Made by a program: the position numbers and the translations under genes
Shown: positions 48,480-60,848 of the stretch, piece by piece
Layout of the letters: every line of letters begins with the position of its first letter
How positions within the stretch are numbered: the first letter of the stretch is position 1
Assembly (NCBI RefSeq): GCF_002614725.1
Contig: NZ_MRZN01000005.1
Coordinates: 94,447 to 158,446, forward strand
Direction: 5' to 3'
Length of the DNA: 64,000 nucleotides
Origin: Staphylococcus edaphicus
GTDB lineage: Bacteria; Bacillota; Bacilli; Staphylococcales; Staphylococcaceae
Notes under the pieces: generated by a model
What the model was told of the DNA's origin: nothing
Database searches by the model: none
Seen by the model: only the letters and a program-made list of their open reading frames with translations

Positions 48480-51400
48480 ATGTCTAGAAAGCAAAAAGAT
48501 TTGAATTCAAGTTTAACAGAAGAAAAAGTAAGATTTAAATTATACAAATCTGGCAAACAATGGGTTAAAACAGGGTTGAAAGAATTAGAACTTTTAAGAA
48601 TTATGGGTATTCCTTTTTATAGTAGAAGTATAGTGAAAAGTAAAAATGAAATTAATGAAGAAAAAAGAAGTGTACTAGCAAAACACCTTGGTAAAACATC
48701 TGCCATGATAGGAGGTGCTTTAACGGTAAATCTCCTTAATGATCATTATGCATTTGCTGATTCGGAACATCTTGTTACTTCAGAATTGTCATCATATAGT
48801 GAAACAGTAGCGACCCAAAATTCTACTAAAATCAACAGTGCAAGTGGAACTTTTGATAGTAATTCAGTATCGTCAAATTCTGAAAAAAGTAAAATTTCAT
48901 CTTCTGAAAACAATGTAAAAAGCTCAGAACATAATAGTAGTAACGCAATCAATACAGGTGTAAGTGAAAAAATAAGTGATAATACATCTACTGTTGAGAA
49001 ATCAACGAGTGATTCTAAAACTAGTCAATCAACGATAGAGAGTCAATTTACGAGTGAAACAAATATAGAAAAAAATGCAAATAAAGATAATAGTTTAAGT
49101 GAAATAAAATCAACGAGTACAACCACAGGAACTGAAAATAAAAGTAATATTAATGAAACAAAAGTTTCGACAACAGATAATACTTCAAGTGAAATATTTA
49201 GTAAAAGTGAATCGCATATACAAAGCACATCTATAGGTGGTTCAAAGCAATTTTCTTCAAGCTTAAATACCTCAGAATCTAACCAACACACGCAAGCTTC
49301 AACTACTATTACCTCAACAGCAAATAGCAATGATGTATCTATACCAAAGACTTTAAGAAGTATTAGTAGAATGGCTGCAACGTCTTTTGCGGCTACAGCT
49401 GCGACTGTTCAATCTGATAATGTCGTAGTTACAAAAGATAACTTTAATGACAATATGAAACTATCAGGTAGTGCAACTTTTAACCAAAATACAGGTGTTG
49501 TTACTCTCACACCTGATCAGAATAGTTTAAAAGGTGCAGTGTCTCTTAATACTAAAATTAACTCTAATAAAAGTTTCCGTTTTGAAGGAAAAGTTAATCT
49601 AGGTAATAAATATGAAGGGAAAAGTGTAAATGGTCAGACTGGTGGAGATGGTATAGGATTTGCGTTTTCACCAGGTGCTTTGGGAGAAACAGGAAAAGAA
49701 GGTGCAGCGGTAGGTATTGGGGGATTGAAAAATGCGTTTGGTTTCAAATTAGATACTTATCATAATACTTCTAAACCTAATGCAACAGCGAGTGCGAATG
49801 CTGACCCAGCAAAAGTTGCTGGGGGAGGTGCATTTGGTGCATTTGTTACCACAAACGCTAATGGTGTAGCAAGTACATATATTTCTTCTAACCCAGCCGA
49901 AGATGCAATGAAATTAAAAGTACAACCGGAAGATAATTCGTTTCAAAATTTTATTATTGATTATAATGGTGACACTAAAGTAATGACAGTGACCTACGCG
50001 GGACAAACTTGGACAAGAAATATTTCTGATTGGATTAAGCAAAGTGGAACAACCAATTTTTCTTTATCAATGACAGCATCAACTGGTGGAGCGAGTAATT
50101 TACAACAGGTACAATTTGGTACGTTTACTTATACGGAATCAGCCGTAGCTCAAGCCAAGTATGTAGACGTATCAACCGGTAAAGAAATTTTGCCACCTCA
50201 AAAATTAACTGGTGATGTAGATAGTACCGTGACTTTGAACGATCAAAATACTGCGATTACTAATAAAGGTTATGTTTTCGTATCTACAGATAGTTCAAAC
50301 GCACCTAACTATAATGCAACATCAAAAGCAGTGAAATTAACTAATCAAGGGCAAACAGTTATTTATTATTATAAAGATGTTAAAGCGCCAACTGTACAAA
50401 TAGCAAATCAAACCAAAGAAGTAGGTACAGCAATTTCACCAATTGTAATAACAGTAACTGATAACAGTGGAGATGCGCCAACTAGCCAAGTGACAGGCTT
50501 ACCAAGTGGATTGACATATAATCCTGCAACAAACAGTATAGTAGGCACACCAACACAAGTAGGTAATTCAATTGTATCAGTAGTTACTACTGATAGTACT
50601 GGTAATAGTATAACGACCCAATTTTCAATAAATGTTGTCGATACTACTGCACCGAAAGTAATGCCAATCGCAAATCAAACCAAAGAAGTGTTTAGGCCTA
50701 TAGATGACATTACTATTACTACAACAGACAATAGTGGTACTGCAGTGGCTAATACTGTTTCTGGGCTACCATATGGTGTTACTTTTGATCCAGCTACAAA
50801 TAAAATTAGTGGTACACCAAAAACTATTGGATTATCAACGGTTACAGTTGTTTCAGTAGACAATCAAGGTAATAAAACAACAACTACATTTAATTTGAAT
50901 ATTACTAATAATGTAGAGAGTGATTCTATTTCAACTAGTAATTCAATGTCATTGAAAGATTCAACAAGTGCGAGCACGTCACTAAGTACTTCGATGAGTA
51001 ATTCAACAAGCACGAGCACGTCAGTGTCAGGATCAGATAGTGCGTCAACATCGTTAAGTACATCAGTAAGTAACTCAGTCAGTGCATCAACGTCGTTGAG
51101 TACATCATTAAGTGATTCAGGTAGTGCATCGACATCACTAAGTACATCAGTGAGTGATTCAGACAGTACCTCAACGTCGTTGAGTACATCATTGAGTGCC
51201 TCAGATAGTGCGTCAACGTCGTTAAGTACATCATTAAGTGACTCAGGTAGTGCGTCGACATCATTGAGTACATCATTGAGTGGCTCAGATAGTGCGTCAA
51301 CGTCGTTAAGTACGTCAGTGAGTGGATCAGATAGCGCATCCACGTCATTGAGTACATCATTAAGTGACTCAGGTAGTGCGTCGACATCACTAAGTACATC

Positions 51401-53038
51401 ATTGAGTGGCTCAGATAGTGCGTCAAGGTCGTTAAGTACGTCAGTGAGTGGATCAGATAGCGCATCCACGTCATTGAGTACATCATTGAGTGCCTCAGAT
51501 AGTGCGTCAACGTCGTTGAGTACATCATTAAGTGATTCAGGTAGTGAGTCGACATCACTAAGCACATCCGTGAGCGATTCATCCAGTGCATCAACATCGT
51601 TGAGTACATCATTGAGCGGATCAGATAGTGCGTCAACGTCGTTAAGTACATCATTAAGTGACTCAGGTAGTGAGTCGACATCAATGAGTACATCATTGAG
51701 TGATTCAGATAGCGCGTCAACGTCGTTGAGTACATCATTAAGTGATTCAGGTAGTGCATCGACATCACTAAGTACATCATTGAGTGGATCAGATAGTGCG
51801 TCAACGTCGTTGAGTACATCATTAAGTGATTCAGATAGTGCATCGATATCACTAAGTACATCCGTGAGTGATTCAGGCAGTGCGTCAATATCACTAAGTA
51901 CGTCAGTAAGTGATTCAGGTAGTGCATCGACATCACTAAGTACATCATTAAGTGATTCAGGTAGTGCATCGACATCACTTAGTACGTCAGTAAGTGACTC
52001 ATCCAGTGCGTCAACGTCGTTAAGTACATCATTGAGTGCCTCAGATAGTGCATCGACATCACTAAGTACATCCGTGAGTGATTCAGGCAGTGCGTCAACA
52101 TCGTTAAGTACATCAGTAAGTGATTCAGACAGTACCTCAACATCGTTAAGTACATCATTAAGTGACTCAGGTAGTGCGTCAACATCAATGAGTACGTCAT
52201 TAAGTGACTCAGGTAGTGCGTCGACATCACTAAGTACATCATTAAGTGATTCAGATAGTGCATCGACATCACTAAGTACATCCGTGAGTGATTCAGATAG
52301 TGCATCGACATCACTAAGTACATCCGTGAGTGATTCAACCAGTGCATCAACATCACTAAGTACGTCATTAAGTGATTCAGATAGTGCGTCAACGTCGTTG
52401 AGTACATCATTAAGTGATTCAGGTAGTGAGTCGACATCATGAGTACATCATTAAGTGATTCAGGTAGTGCATCGACATCACTAAGTACATCAGTGAGTGA
52501 CTCAGGTAGTGCGTCAACGTCATTGAGTACATCATTAAGCGATTCAGGTAGTGCATCGACATCACTAAGTACATCCGTGAGTGATTCAGACAGTACCTCA
52601 ACGTCGTTGAGTACATCAGTAAGTGATTCAGATAGTGCGTCAACGTCGTTGAGTACATCATTAAGCGATTCAGGTAGTGAGTCGACATCACTAAGTACGT
52701 CAGTAAGTGATTCAGATAGTGCGTCAACGTCGTTGAGTACATCATTAAGTGATTCAGGTAGTGCGTCGACATCATTAAGTACGTCCGTGAGTGATTCGAA
52801 CAGTGCGTCAACATCACTAAGCACTTCGGAGATAGATGTAAATCCATCAACAGATTCACAAATTAATAAAGAATCTGGAGAAAGTTATAATGAGGAACAA
52901 ACAGAAGCATTACCAGAAACGGGTCAGACCTCTGAAAATCAATCAGGATTAATTGGCGCAGCATTAGCAATGCTTGCAGGTCTTGGCTTAGTTAGAAAAT
53001 CTAAAAAGCAATCAAAGGGCAACCAAGATAAATCTTAA
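48480..53038 (+). pseudogene. sraP: SraP/SasA serine-rich repeat adhesin, frameshifted
   Basis: About 1518 codons if repaired. The ATG at 48480 follows a GGAG site. The long accessory-Sec signal peptide has the KxYKxGKxW motif ([13 protein letters not shown], about 21). In order: a short Ser-rich region (about 100-300), L-type lectin domain (about 314-557, [19 protein letters not shown]), a beta-grasp module, two cadherin-like modules (about 635-809, each ending in a [14 protein letters not shown] motif), a large Ser-rich region (about 817-1450) and the LPETG anchor (about 1477). The frame breaks at 52439-52442, where TCATGAGTA replaces the repeat's usual TCAATGAGTA or TCACTAAGTA, a one- or two-base loss. 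The first frame ends without the wall anchor. SraP is glycosylated and binds sialylated host ligands in S. aureus. Confidence 0.88.
50930..52830 (+). repeat. 42-bp serine-rich tandem repeats of sraP
   Basis: The 14-residue unit [14 protein letters not shown] (variants SVSDSD, SLSGSD, SLSASD) is repeated about 45 times. It is a glycosylation platform, with Ser at every second position. The frameshift at about 52440 lies inside it. Confidence 0.92.
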
Positions 53039-53060
53039 TTAAGGTTTTCAGTTAAAAAAA

Positions 53061-53133
53061 AGGCTAAGAGATAAATCATTTTAAAATTCATATAATTTAT
53101 GGATTTAAAATGATAATATCCTTAGCCTTTTTG
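53061..53133 (+). terminator. Nested hairpin after sraP
   Basis: AGGCTAAG (53061-53068) pairs with CTTAGCCT (53121-53128); inner arms ATCATTTTAAA and TTTAAAATGAT also pair. A and T tracts flank it. It would limit read-through into secY2 and so lower export genes relative to the adhesin. Confidence 0.8.
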
Positions 53134-53161
53134 ATATAATGATTCAAAAAAGAGGTATATT

Positions 53162-54388
53162 GTGAAAAATAAATTTACAAAGCGTATTTTTAAGCAAACT
53201 GAGTATAAAATACTTTATAAAAGATTATTATTCACTTGTTTAATTTTATTTATATATATATTAGGAAGTAACATCTCATTAGTTGCAGAAAATGGGGTGC
53301 AAAAACATGACAATTCATTTTACAAGGTAGCAGTTTCAAATATGGGCGGAGATATTCATACACTGAACATTTTCTCGTTAGGACTCGGACCATGGTTAAC
53401 TGCATTAATTTTCTTTAGTTTGTTGGCGTACAGAAATATGGATAAAGCATCTAGGCAAACGCGTAAGGAAAAGCATTATAAAGAAAAATTATTAACGTTA
53501 GTCCTCAGTGTTATCCAGGGTTATTTTGTCATTCATGAATATGTTTTAAAAGAAAAAATTCATTCAGAAAATATATTTATATTACTTTTAGTCATAGTTA
53601 CAGGAACGATGTTGTTGGTTTGGCTAGCAGATCAAAATGTAAGGTATGGTGTAGCAGGACCGATGCCAATTGTATTGATGAGTATTGTAAAATCACTATT
53701 TCAACAAAAACTAGGAGCACTACATACGAGTACTATCATTATAAGTTTTATTGTTGTGGCCATTGTTATAGCGCTGTTTATTTTATTAGTGATGGAACTT
53801 ATAGAATATCATATAAATTATCGAGATATTATGAATATTGAAAATGATGAAATCAAAAAATATCTTGCATGGAAAGTAAATCCAGCAGGTAGTATTTCAA
53901 TCATGATGAGTGTGTCAGTGTTTATCTTACTTAATAATATAATTAATCTAATATTATCTAGGTTCGTAAATCAAGGCGAAGTACCTATACAGTTACTTAC
54001 ATTTAATAATGGAACGGGTATTACATTATATATGTTTTTACAAATTATATTAGGTTACTTGTTATCTAGATTTATTTTAAACACAAAAAATAAATCAAAA
54101 GACTTTCTAAGGTCTGGTAATTATTTTGTAGGGATTCAACCAGGTGAAGCCACTGAAAGGTTTTTAAATAAGAAAGCACGAAAAATATGTTGGATTGGAT
54201 CAATCATTGTCGCGTGTATTATTGCAGTGCCATTATATAGTACATTATTTGTGCCACAATTAGCACAACAAATTTATTTTGCAATACAGTTGATAGTTTT
54301 AGTGTATATCGGTATTAATATTGCAGAAACGATAAAAACCTATTTATATTTTGATAAATATAAGAGATTTTTGAACAAATATTGGTGA
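53162..54388 (+). CDS. secY2: SecY2, accessory Sec translocon channel
   Basis: A 408-aa SecY homologue with about ten membrane helices, starting from GTG after AGAGGT. It is shorter than housekeeping SecY, as usual for SecY2. Recognisable SecY segments are the plug-region sequence MGGDIHTLNIFSLGLGPWLT and the C-terminal region NYFVGIQPGEATERFLNKK. It forms the dedicated membrane pore for SraP. It is the first gene after the sraP terminator and leads secY2-asp1-asp2-asp3-secA2-gtfA-gtfB. Confidence 0.93.
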   Translation: MKNKFTKRIFKQTEYKILYKRLLFTCLILFIYILGSNISLVAENGVQKHDNSFYKVAVSNMGGDIHTLNIFSLGLGPWLTALIFFSLLAYRNMDKASRQTRKEKHYKEKLLTLVLSVIQGYFVIHEYVLKEKIHSENIFILLLVIVTGTMLLVWLADQNVRYGVAGPMPIVLMSIVKSLFQQKLGALHTSTIIISFIVVAIVIALFILLVMELIEYHINYRDIMNIENDEIKKYLAWKVNPAGSISIMMSVSVFILLNNIINLILSRFVNQGEVPIQLLTFNNGTGITLYMFLQIILGYLLSRFILNTKNKSKDFLRSGNYFVGIQPGEATERFLNKKARKICWIGSIIVACIIAVPLYSTLFVPQLAQQIYFAIQLIVLVYIGINIAETIKTYLYFDKYKRFLNKYW

Positions 54389-54398
54389 GGAGCTATTT

Positions 54399-55946
54399 AT
54401 GAAATATTTTATTCCAGCGTGGTATGACAAAGAGAAATGGTGGCGAAATCAGTCTGTACCGTTTTACCATCAACGCAAAATTTCCGAATTTGATGAAATG
54501 ATTAGTTTGATGCATATGCATCATCAAAATAACGTGGACTTTCAAACGTTAGTATTGAATTATCATCCAGATTTAAGAACTTTTCTGCATAGACATGATT
54601 TATTTGAAATAAATTATTGGTCTTTATTTGATGATATACAAGGGTTTCAGCATCAAACACCAAAACCTATTGATTTTAAAGTGTTAAAGTGGCCAGAAGG
54701 AACCGAATTTGTCTATACACCGTATCTTGTACGATGTATAACGGATAAAAACGAATATTCAAATATTTATTTTAATCAAGATGGTTATATCGTTTGGGTT
54801 GAAGTATTTGAACAGAAGGTGCGGACGAAGCGCTATATATTAGACGACAGAGGTTTTTTATCAGCCATTCGTTACTTTGATTCAGATGGCCATCCTGAAA
54901 AACAAGAATATATGACAATTAATGGGGATTGCATTCTGACTGAAAATATTAAAACAGATGAAGTTATGGTAGCTGAAACATATTTAGAAATGTTTAATAC
55001 TTCTAGTTATGCGCGAATGGATTTATTAATACAAGAGAAATTAGCAGCATATCTTACCAAAAGAAAAGATGTGAATGCAGTTATTATTGCAGCTGACGAG
55101 CGTCATAATACTTTTTTATCGTCTAAACTGGAATCATTCAAAATATGTTTTTCAATTTTTAAAAATAGGAATTATCCAATGTCAGAAACACAACTTTCAT
55201 CAATTAAACATAGTGATTATTGGTTAGTTGATTTAGTAGATAGTGAGCAGATGCTAGAAAAATATAAAATACAACAGGATATCTCCTCCAAAATAATGCG
55301 TATCACACCATTTGATGCTCAAGTCTTTCCGAATATTAGTAGTCAACTATATGAAACGTATATCGGAATTTGGATAGACGGTTTGTCAGATGAAGCACTA
55401 CAGACATTATTAAACCAGATGATTATTTATATAGGGCAGAATGATGATATGAGAATCATTTTATTAAGCCAAAAGGAAGCCAAAGATGCCCCGACATGGT
55501 TAAAAGAACAAATTAAAGAGATTAATGATAGCCGTAATACTATTGATGAAACTGAAGACAGTATTGCAGCTTTGTTAGCTGAAGAAGAGGAATATATTAC
55601 TGTAATAGAACTCGAACATGTACCATTTGAAACAGACATCATTGAAATCATTTCGAAATTACGAATAATTATCGATTTGAATCAAGAACCCAATTTATTT
55701 TTACAAATTAGTAGTATCAGTGCATGTATTCCACAAATTAATATAAGACACACAGATTACGTGAAAGATAAAGTTAATGGATTAGTTATTTCAGATATTA
55801 ACAGCGTTCTTCCGGCTTTAGATTATTTTTTAGGACATTTAAAAAATTGGAACTATGCTTATGCTTATTCTATAAAGTTAGTTGAAGCCTTTGCCTCTGA
55901 AAAAATTATTGAACGTTTAAACCATTTTATAGAAGGTGATTTATAA
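54399..55946 (+). CDS. asp1: Asp1, accessory Sec system protein
   Basis: A 515-aa protein in the position and of the length of Asp1. The N-terminus MKYFIPAWYDKEKWWRN is typical. Known Asp1 proteins have a degenerate GT-B fold and form a complex with Asp2 and Asp3 that receives the glycosylated adhesin and guides it to SecA2. GAGGAG precedes the ATG. It overlaps asp2 by one base. Confidence 0.92.
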   Translation: MKYFIPAWYDKEKWWRNQSVPFYHQRKISEFDEMISLMHMHHQNNVDFQTLVLNYHPDLRTFLHRHDLFEINYWSLFDDIQGFQHQTPKPIDFKVLKWPEGTEFVYTPYLVRCITDKNEYSNIYFNQDGYIVWVEVFEQKVRTKRYILDDRGFLSAIRYFDSDGHPEKQEYMTINGDCILTENIKTDEVMVAETYLEMFNTSSYARMDLLIQEKLAAYLTKRKDVNAVIIAADERHNTFLSSKLESFKICFSIFKNRNYPMSETQLSSIKHSDYWLVDLVDSEQMLEKYKIQQDISSKIMRITPFDAQVFPNISSQLYETYIGIWIDGLSDEALQTLLNQMIIYIGQNDDMRIILLSQKEAKDAPTWLKEQIKEINDSRNTIDETEDSIAALLAEEEEYITVIELEHVPFETDIIEIISKLRIIIDLNQEPNLFLQISSISACIPQINIRHTDYVKDKVNGLVISDINSVLPALDYFLGHLKNWNYAYAYSIKLVEAFASEKIIERLNHFIEGDL

Positions 55947-57496
55947 TGGCACGACAATTTAATGTATTACAGATAGGTGGCACTGACTTAGAATATGTCG
56001 TTGATTATAAGCAACAAGTAATATGGGATTATTTAGACGTGTCACTGTTTCAAAGTGATCAAGACTATATACAAAGTGTGAAAGATATATTAGAAATGAA
56101 TGGTAAATTGGATTTTATTTTTGTTCAAACATCATATTCTCATGCTTTATTAGAAGTTTTAAATTTAGTAAGTATGCCACATAACACGTATATTGACGAA
56201 CATTACTGGGGATCGGATTTTGAACAATCATCAATTACAAGAAATAATTTCATAAAACCATTCTCATATGAATCGCAGGTTATGCTTGAAGAAAAGTTAC
56301 AGGCTATTACATTTTCAGGACAATATGGGGATAAGGTATATCCTAAATATTGTACTGTTGATCCAAAGTTCAGAGGAGAAACGGAATACATTGGTAATAA
56401 ATATTTAGTATTATCTGGAGATTTTGGAGAAATCAGTACGCCTGTTGCTTCATGGAGAAATAGCGTAGTTTGTGATAAAGAGAAAGGTACTCAAATTTGG
56501 CCAGAATTTAAGACGGAAGGCACTGTTAAAGTTGAATATACCTTTAGAGTCATTCAAAGTGGCACCGTTGACACCGTAATTGAAGAACATATTGTTGATG
56601 AACAGGCGTTACAAAACCCTATAGAAATTAAAGAGAGACCCAAGGATGCGTATGTGAGCGTCTCTGCAAAGGCAAGCGGTAAAGGCAAATTATATATTGG
56701 TGCGATTCATAAACGATGGTCACGTAAAGAATTGGGTCAATTTATTTTAGGTGGACAGCGATTCGTTGATGAAAATAGAGAAGAGTTTTTCCACTATTTC
56801 AATCCGGGTGACATGAAACCACCACTGAATGTGTATTTTAGTGGTTACCGTTCACAAGAAGGATTTGAAGGATACTTTATGATGATTGGTCTCGATGCAC
56901 CATTTTTATTAATCAGTGATCCAAGAATTGAAGGTGGCGCATTTTATCTGGGGTCTGAAGCATATGAAAATGCGATTCAAAATATTATTCGAGAAAAGTT
57001 AGCATGGCTAGATTTTGAGTCACAAGATTTAATTCTATCAGGTTTATCAATGGGGTCATTTGGTGCACTTTATTATGGTGCACGTTTGAACCCAGCAGGT
57101 GTTGTGATCGGGAAACCGTTAATAAACGTTGGTACAGTCGCAGACAATATGGCATTGAAACGCCCGGAAGACTTCGGCACTGCTTTAGATGTTTTAATGA
57201 AAAATGAAGGTGATTTAACTCAGAGTGATATTAATAAATTAAACAGGAAGTTTTGGGATGTCATGCAACAAGCGACATTGACTGATACCACATTCGCTAT
57301 TGCTTACATGAAGCACGATGATTATGATACAAAGGCATTTGCAGAATTGTTACCCTTATTGAGCAGTCAACAAGCTAGAGTCATGAGTCGCGCAGTACCA
57401 GGGCGACACAATGATGATTCACCGACGATTACAAGTTGGTTTGTAAATTTTTATCATATTATTTTAGAAAGTAGATTTGGGAGAGTAAAAAAATGA
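55946..57496 (+). CDS. asp2: Asp2, accessory Sec protein / GlcNAc O-acetyltransferase
   Basis: A 516-aa protein with an alpha/beta-hydrolase-like C-terminal domain. The Ser of SGLSMGSFGALYYGA, an Asp in MKHDDYD and the His in PGRHNDDSP form the probable catalytic triad described for streptococcal Asp2, which acetylates GlcNAc on the adhesin. The N-terminal part binds Asp1/Asp3. The triad looks intact, so activity is expected. It overlaps asp1 by 1 bp and asp3 by 4 bp. Confidence 0.92.
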   Translation: MARQFNVLQIGGTDLEYVVDYKQQVIWDYLDVSLFQSDQDYIQSVKDILEMNGKLDFIFVQTSYSHALLEVLNLVSMPHNTYIDEHYWGSDFEQSSITRNNFIKPFSYESQVMLEEKLQAITFSGQYGDKVYPKYCTVDPKFRGETEYIGNKYLVLSGDFGEISTPVASWRNSVVCDKEKGTQIWPEFKTEGTVKVEYTFRVIQSGTVDTVIEEHIVDEQALQNPIEIKERPKDAYVSVSAKASGKGKLYIGAIHKRWSRKELGQFILGGQRFVDENREEFFHYFNPGDMKPPLNVYFSGYRSQEGFEGYFMMIGLDAPFLLISDPRIEGGAFYLGSEAYENAIQNIIREKLAWLDFESQDLILSGLSMGSFGALYYGARLNPAGVVIGKPLINVGTVADNMALKRPEDFGTALDVLMKNEGDLTQSDINKLNRKFWDVMQQATLTDTTFAIAYMKHDDYDTKAFAELLPLLSSQQARVMSRAVPGRHNDDSPTITSWFVNFYHIILESRFGRVKK

Positions 57497-58461
57497 AAGT
57501 AAATCATCAATTCACAATAAGATGGAATCACACAGATAAATCTACATTTTTATATGGTACAAAGTTAAATTTTAGACCTGAAGAAACAATTTTTGAAAAT
57601 GTATTGATGCCTTCAGGAATTATAATTCAAGAATGGAAAATGTTAAGCACCTATGATAAAGATAAAACAACGCCGCAATTACCAATTTTAGAAAAGGGGC
57701 AAGATTATCAATTCAATTTTGATTATGAAGTGACCCCCGAATATTGTATTTACTTTAAAATTATTTTTTATCGTAAAAATGGGACAGTGATTCGCCATCA
57801 AATTATTAAGCAAAAATGTGAAAGCATTATTTATCCTGAAGATGCCTATGCTTATAAAATTCAAATGATTAACGCAGCAGCGACTCATTTAAAATTCAAA
57901 AAGATTTCTATTGAAAGCATTAACCCAGGAATTATAAAGCATAATAATATTGAAATAACTGATTTGAAAAACACAAATATATTGTTGAATGCGTTAAATA
58001 TAGTAATTGAAGAACCATCAACAGACATAGTATTACCATTATCAAATCAAGGTATTCAACATATTCATAATGTCATAGTCGCACGCAATTGGAATAAGGA
58101 AAATCTTCATAGCAACTGGAATATTTTAATAGACTATTTGAAAAGACAAAGCATAAATAAACAAATTAGGCTTATAGGATATGGGCCTCAATCAAATGAA
58201 TTAGCGAAAGCACTAAATCGGACTGTTCAAAGTGAAGTCTATATAACGTCACATAGAGATTTACAATTGGCACAAACATTAAATATTGAACTAGATGACG
58301 CGAGGAATATAAATGTGACCACGCCTAATATATATTTCAATCATGAAATGCAAAGTGATGAATTGAATATTTTCAAAAATATACTCAACCATGCACGTTA
58401 TTTAAAATATTTAGATCGTAGTCTTATTAATAGCGAGGTTAGTCATGAAACAAAAAATTAA
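57493..58461 (+). CDS. asp3: Asp3, accessory Sec system protein
   Basis: A 322-aa protein between asp2 and secA2. The N-terminal half contains a beta-rich, carbohydrate-binding-module-like domain ([22 protein letters not shown]... through [14 protein letters not shown]), as known for Asp3. The C-terminal half (about 190-322) is less conserved and longer than in streptococcal forms. It completes the Asp1-3 complex. It overlaps asp2 by 4 bp and secA2 by 17 bp. Confidence 0.9.
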   Translation: MKVNHQFTIRWNHTDKSTFLYGTKLNFRPEETIFENVLMPSGIIIQEWKMLSTYDKDKTTPQLPILEKGQDYQFNFDYEVTPEYCIYFKIIFYRKNGTVIRHQIIKQKCESIIYPEDAYAYKIQMINAAATHLKFKKISIESINPGIIKHNNIEITDLKNTNILLNALNIVIEEPSTDIVLPLSNQGIQHIHNVIVARNWNKENLHSNWNILIDYLKRQSINKQIRLIGYGPQSNELAKALNRTVQSEVYITSHRDLQLAQTLNIELDDARNINVTTPNIYFNHEMQSDELNIFKNILNHARYLKYLDRSLINSEVSHETKN

Positions 58462-60832
58462 TTCGACAGTCAATCGTATACGGTTAAATAAAGTCCATAG
58501 ATTACTTAAGAAAGTAAATGTTTATAGTGAAGAATTTCAGTTATGTAGCGATATAGAACTACAAGCTAAGGCGGAGTCGTTCAAAGTGATGTTGTCAGAA
58601 AGTAAAATGACTTTAGAACAATTATTGCCAGAAGCGTATGCGGTAGTAAGAGAAGCAAGCCGACGTGTTTTAGGTATGTACCCTAAAGATGTACAAGTGA
58701 TGGGTGCTATTGTTCTTCATCAAGGCAATATAGCTGAAATGCAGACGGGTGAAGGTAAGACGTTGACAGCGACCATGCCGCTTTATTTGAATGCTTTGAC
58801 GGGTAAAGGTGCGTATCTGATTACTACAAATGATTATCTTGCAAAGCGAGACTTTTTAGAAATGCAGCCACTTTATGAATGGCTAGGCCTGTCTTCTTCG
58901 TTAGGTTTTGTTGATATTGTAGATTATGAGTATGGACCAGGTGAAAAACGCGCAATATTTGAGCATGATATCATTTATACAACGAATGGTAGGTTAGGTT
59001 TCGATTATTTGATTGATAACTTAGCAGATAATCTAGAAAATAAATTCTTACCTGACTTGAATTTTGCAATTATAGATGAAGTAGATTCTATTATTTTAGA
59101 TGCGGCTCAAACACCTTTAGTTATTTCTGGAGCTCCAAGAGTACAATCTAACTTGTACCACACTGTTAAACGTTTTGTCGAAACAATAGATGACGAAGAT
59201 ATTAAACTAAAAAAATCAAAAAAAGAAGTTTGGTTAACGGATAAAGGAATACAGGCGGCAAATAAATATTTCAACGTATCGAATATTTATGATGAACCTT
59301 ATTTTGATTTAGTACGCAATATTAACTTGGCGATACGTGCACAATATTTATTTGATATTAATTTAGATTATTTTATTCAAAATGGTGAAATTATACTGAT
59401 TGATCGTATTACAGGTCGGATGCTACCCGGTACGAAAATGCAAGCTGGATTACATCAAGCGTTAGAAGCTAAGGAAGAAGTAGAAATTTCCAAAGACCTA
59501 AGTGTTATGGCTACGATTACATTTCAAAATTTGTTTAAACAATTTGATAATTTTTCAGGTATGACGGCCACTGGTAAATTAGGCGAAGAAGAATTTTTTG
59601 AATTATACTCAAAAATTGTTGTACAAGTACCAACAGATATACCAATTCAACGTATAGATTATGCAGATAAAGTTTTTATCAATGGTGAAGATAAAAATAG
59701 TGCGATTTTAGATGCGGTTGTGGCTTATCAAAATAAAAAACGACCAGTGCTTTTGATAACACGTACAGCAGAGTCAGCAGAAGCATTTTCAGCAACACTT
59801 TTTCAAATGGATATTCCCAATAACTTGCTTATTGCACAAAATGTTGCGAAAGAAGCGCAAATGATTGCAGAAGCGGGCTATTTATCAGCAGTTACCGTTG
59901 CGACGAGTATGGCAGGCCGAGGGACTGATATTAAGTTAGACAAAGATGTTCATGAATTGGGTGGGCTAGCTGTAATTATCAGTGAACATATGGAGAATAG
60001 TCGTGTAGATAGACAATTGCGCGGAAGAGCTGGAAGGCAAGGTGACCCTGGGAGTTCACAAATCTATATTTCATTAGATGATTATCTTGTACAAAGATGG
60101 GGAGATGGTAAACTTCAAAATAATCAAATACTTAATGATTATGACTCTAACAGTCTTGAAAATAGTCGTGTCTTCCAACACAGAGTGAAACACAGCGTGA
60201 ACAAGGCACAACGTGTATCAGAAGAACAAGGCGCTAAAATGCGTGAAATGGCAAATGAATATGAAAAAAGTATTAGTATACAAAGGGAACTTGTATACGC
60301 AGAACGCGACAGAATCTTGGAAATGATTCAAAGTGATGATTTCAATATAGATAAATTGGCTCAAGATGTATTTGAATATGCATTGAACAAAGAGGTGCAT
60401 TTAACACAAGAAAGCCTGATGCATTATATTTATAATAATATTAGTTTTAAATTTGAAGGTAAAATGACAAGTATTCGGACGCAAAGTAAAGAAGCAGCAA
60501 TACAAAGCTTGATGCATCAATTCCATGAACAAATGGCAGAGAACAAACAAAAACTTAAAAATGATTACTTTTATGTAAACTTTGTTCGTAAAGCAATATT
60601 GAAAGCTGTGGATAGTGGTTGGATTGACCAAGTTGACAACTTGCAACAGTTGAAAGCAAGTGTAGGCAACCGTCAAAATGGTCAGCGAAATGCTATTTTT
60701 GAATATCATAAAGTCGCGTTGGACGCTTATGATGAAATGGTTATAAAAATTAAGCGCAATATGATTAGAAACCTATGTCAAAGTATGATTACCTATGATG
60801 AATACGATGATTTAGTTATACATTTTCCATAA
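58445..60832 (+). CDS. secA2: SecA2, accessory Sec ATPase
   Basis: A 795-aa DEAD-like motor. Visible features are [15 protein letters not shown] (Walker A, about 100), [30 protein letters not shown] (Walker B), [33 protein letters not shown] and [15 protein letters not shown]. The C-terminal Cys-rich zinc tail of housekeeping SecA is absent, typical of SecA2. It drives SraP through SecY2. It overlaps asp3 by 17 bp. Confidence 0.95.
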   Translation: MKQKINSTVNRIRLNKVHRLLKKVNVYSEEFQLCSDIELQAKAESFKVMLSESKMTLEQLLPEAYAVVREASRRVLGMYPKDVQVMGAIVLHQGNIAEMQTGEGKTLTATMPLYLNALTGKGAYLITTNDYLAKRDFLEMQPLYEWLGLSSSLGFVDIVDYEYGPGEKRAIFEHDIIYTTNGRLGFDYLIDNLADNLENKFLPDLNFAIIDEVDSIILDAAQTPLVISGAPRVQSNLYHTVKRFVETIDDEDIKLKKSKKEVWLTDKGIQAANKYFNVSNIYDEPYFDLVRNINLAIRAQYLFDINLDYFIQNGEIILIDRITGRMLPGTKMQAGLHQALEAKEEVEISKDLSVMATITFQNLFKQFDNFSGMTATGKLGEEEFFELYSKIVVQVPTDIPIQRIDYADKVFINGEDKNSAILDAVVAYQNKKRPVLLITRTAESAEAFSATLFQMDIPNNLLIAQNVAKEAQMIAEAGYLSAVTVATSMAGRGTDIKLDKDVHELGGLAVIISEHMENSRVDRQLRGRAGRQGDPGSSQIYISLDDYLVQRWGDGKLQNNQILNDYDSNSLENSRVFQHRVKHSVNKAQRVSEEQGAKMREMANEYEKSISIQRELVYAERDRILEMIQSDDFNIDKLAQDVFEYALNKEVHLTQESLMHYIYNNISFKFEGKMTSIRTQSKEAAIQSLMHQFHEQMAENKQKLKNDYFYVNFVRKAILKAVDSGWIDQVDNLQQLKASVGNRQNGQRNAIFEYHKVALDAYDEMVIKIKRNMIRNLCQSMITYDEYDDLVIHFP

Positions 60833-60848
60833 AATGAGGTGAGTATGC

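Noticed and set aside
50864..52824. Minus-strand open frames across the sraP repeats
   Set aside because: Same cause: antisense shadow of the 42-bp repeat, breaking wherever the plus-strand repeat changes frame.
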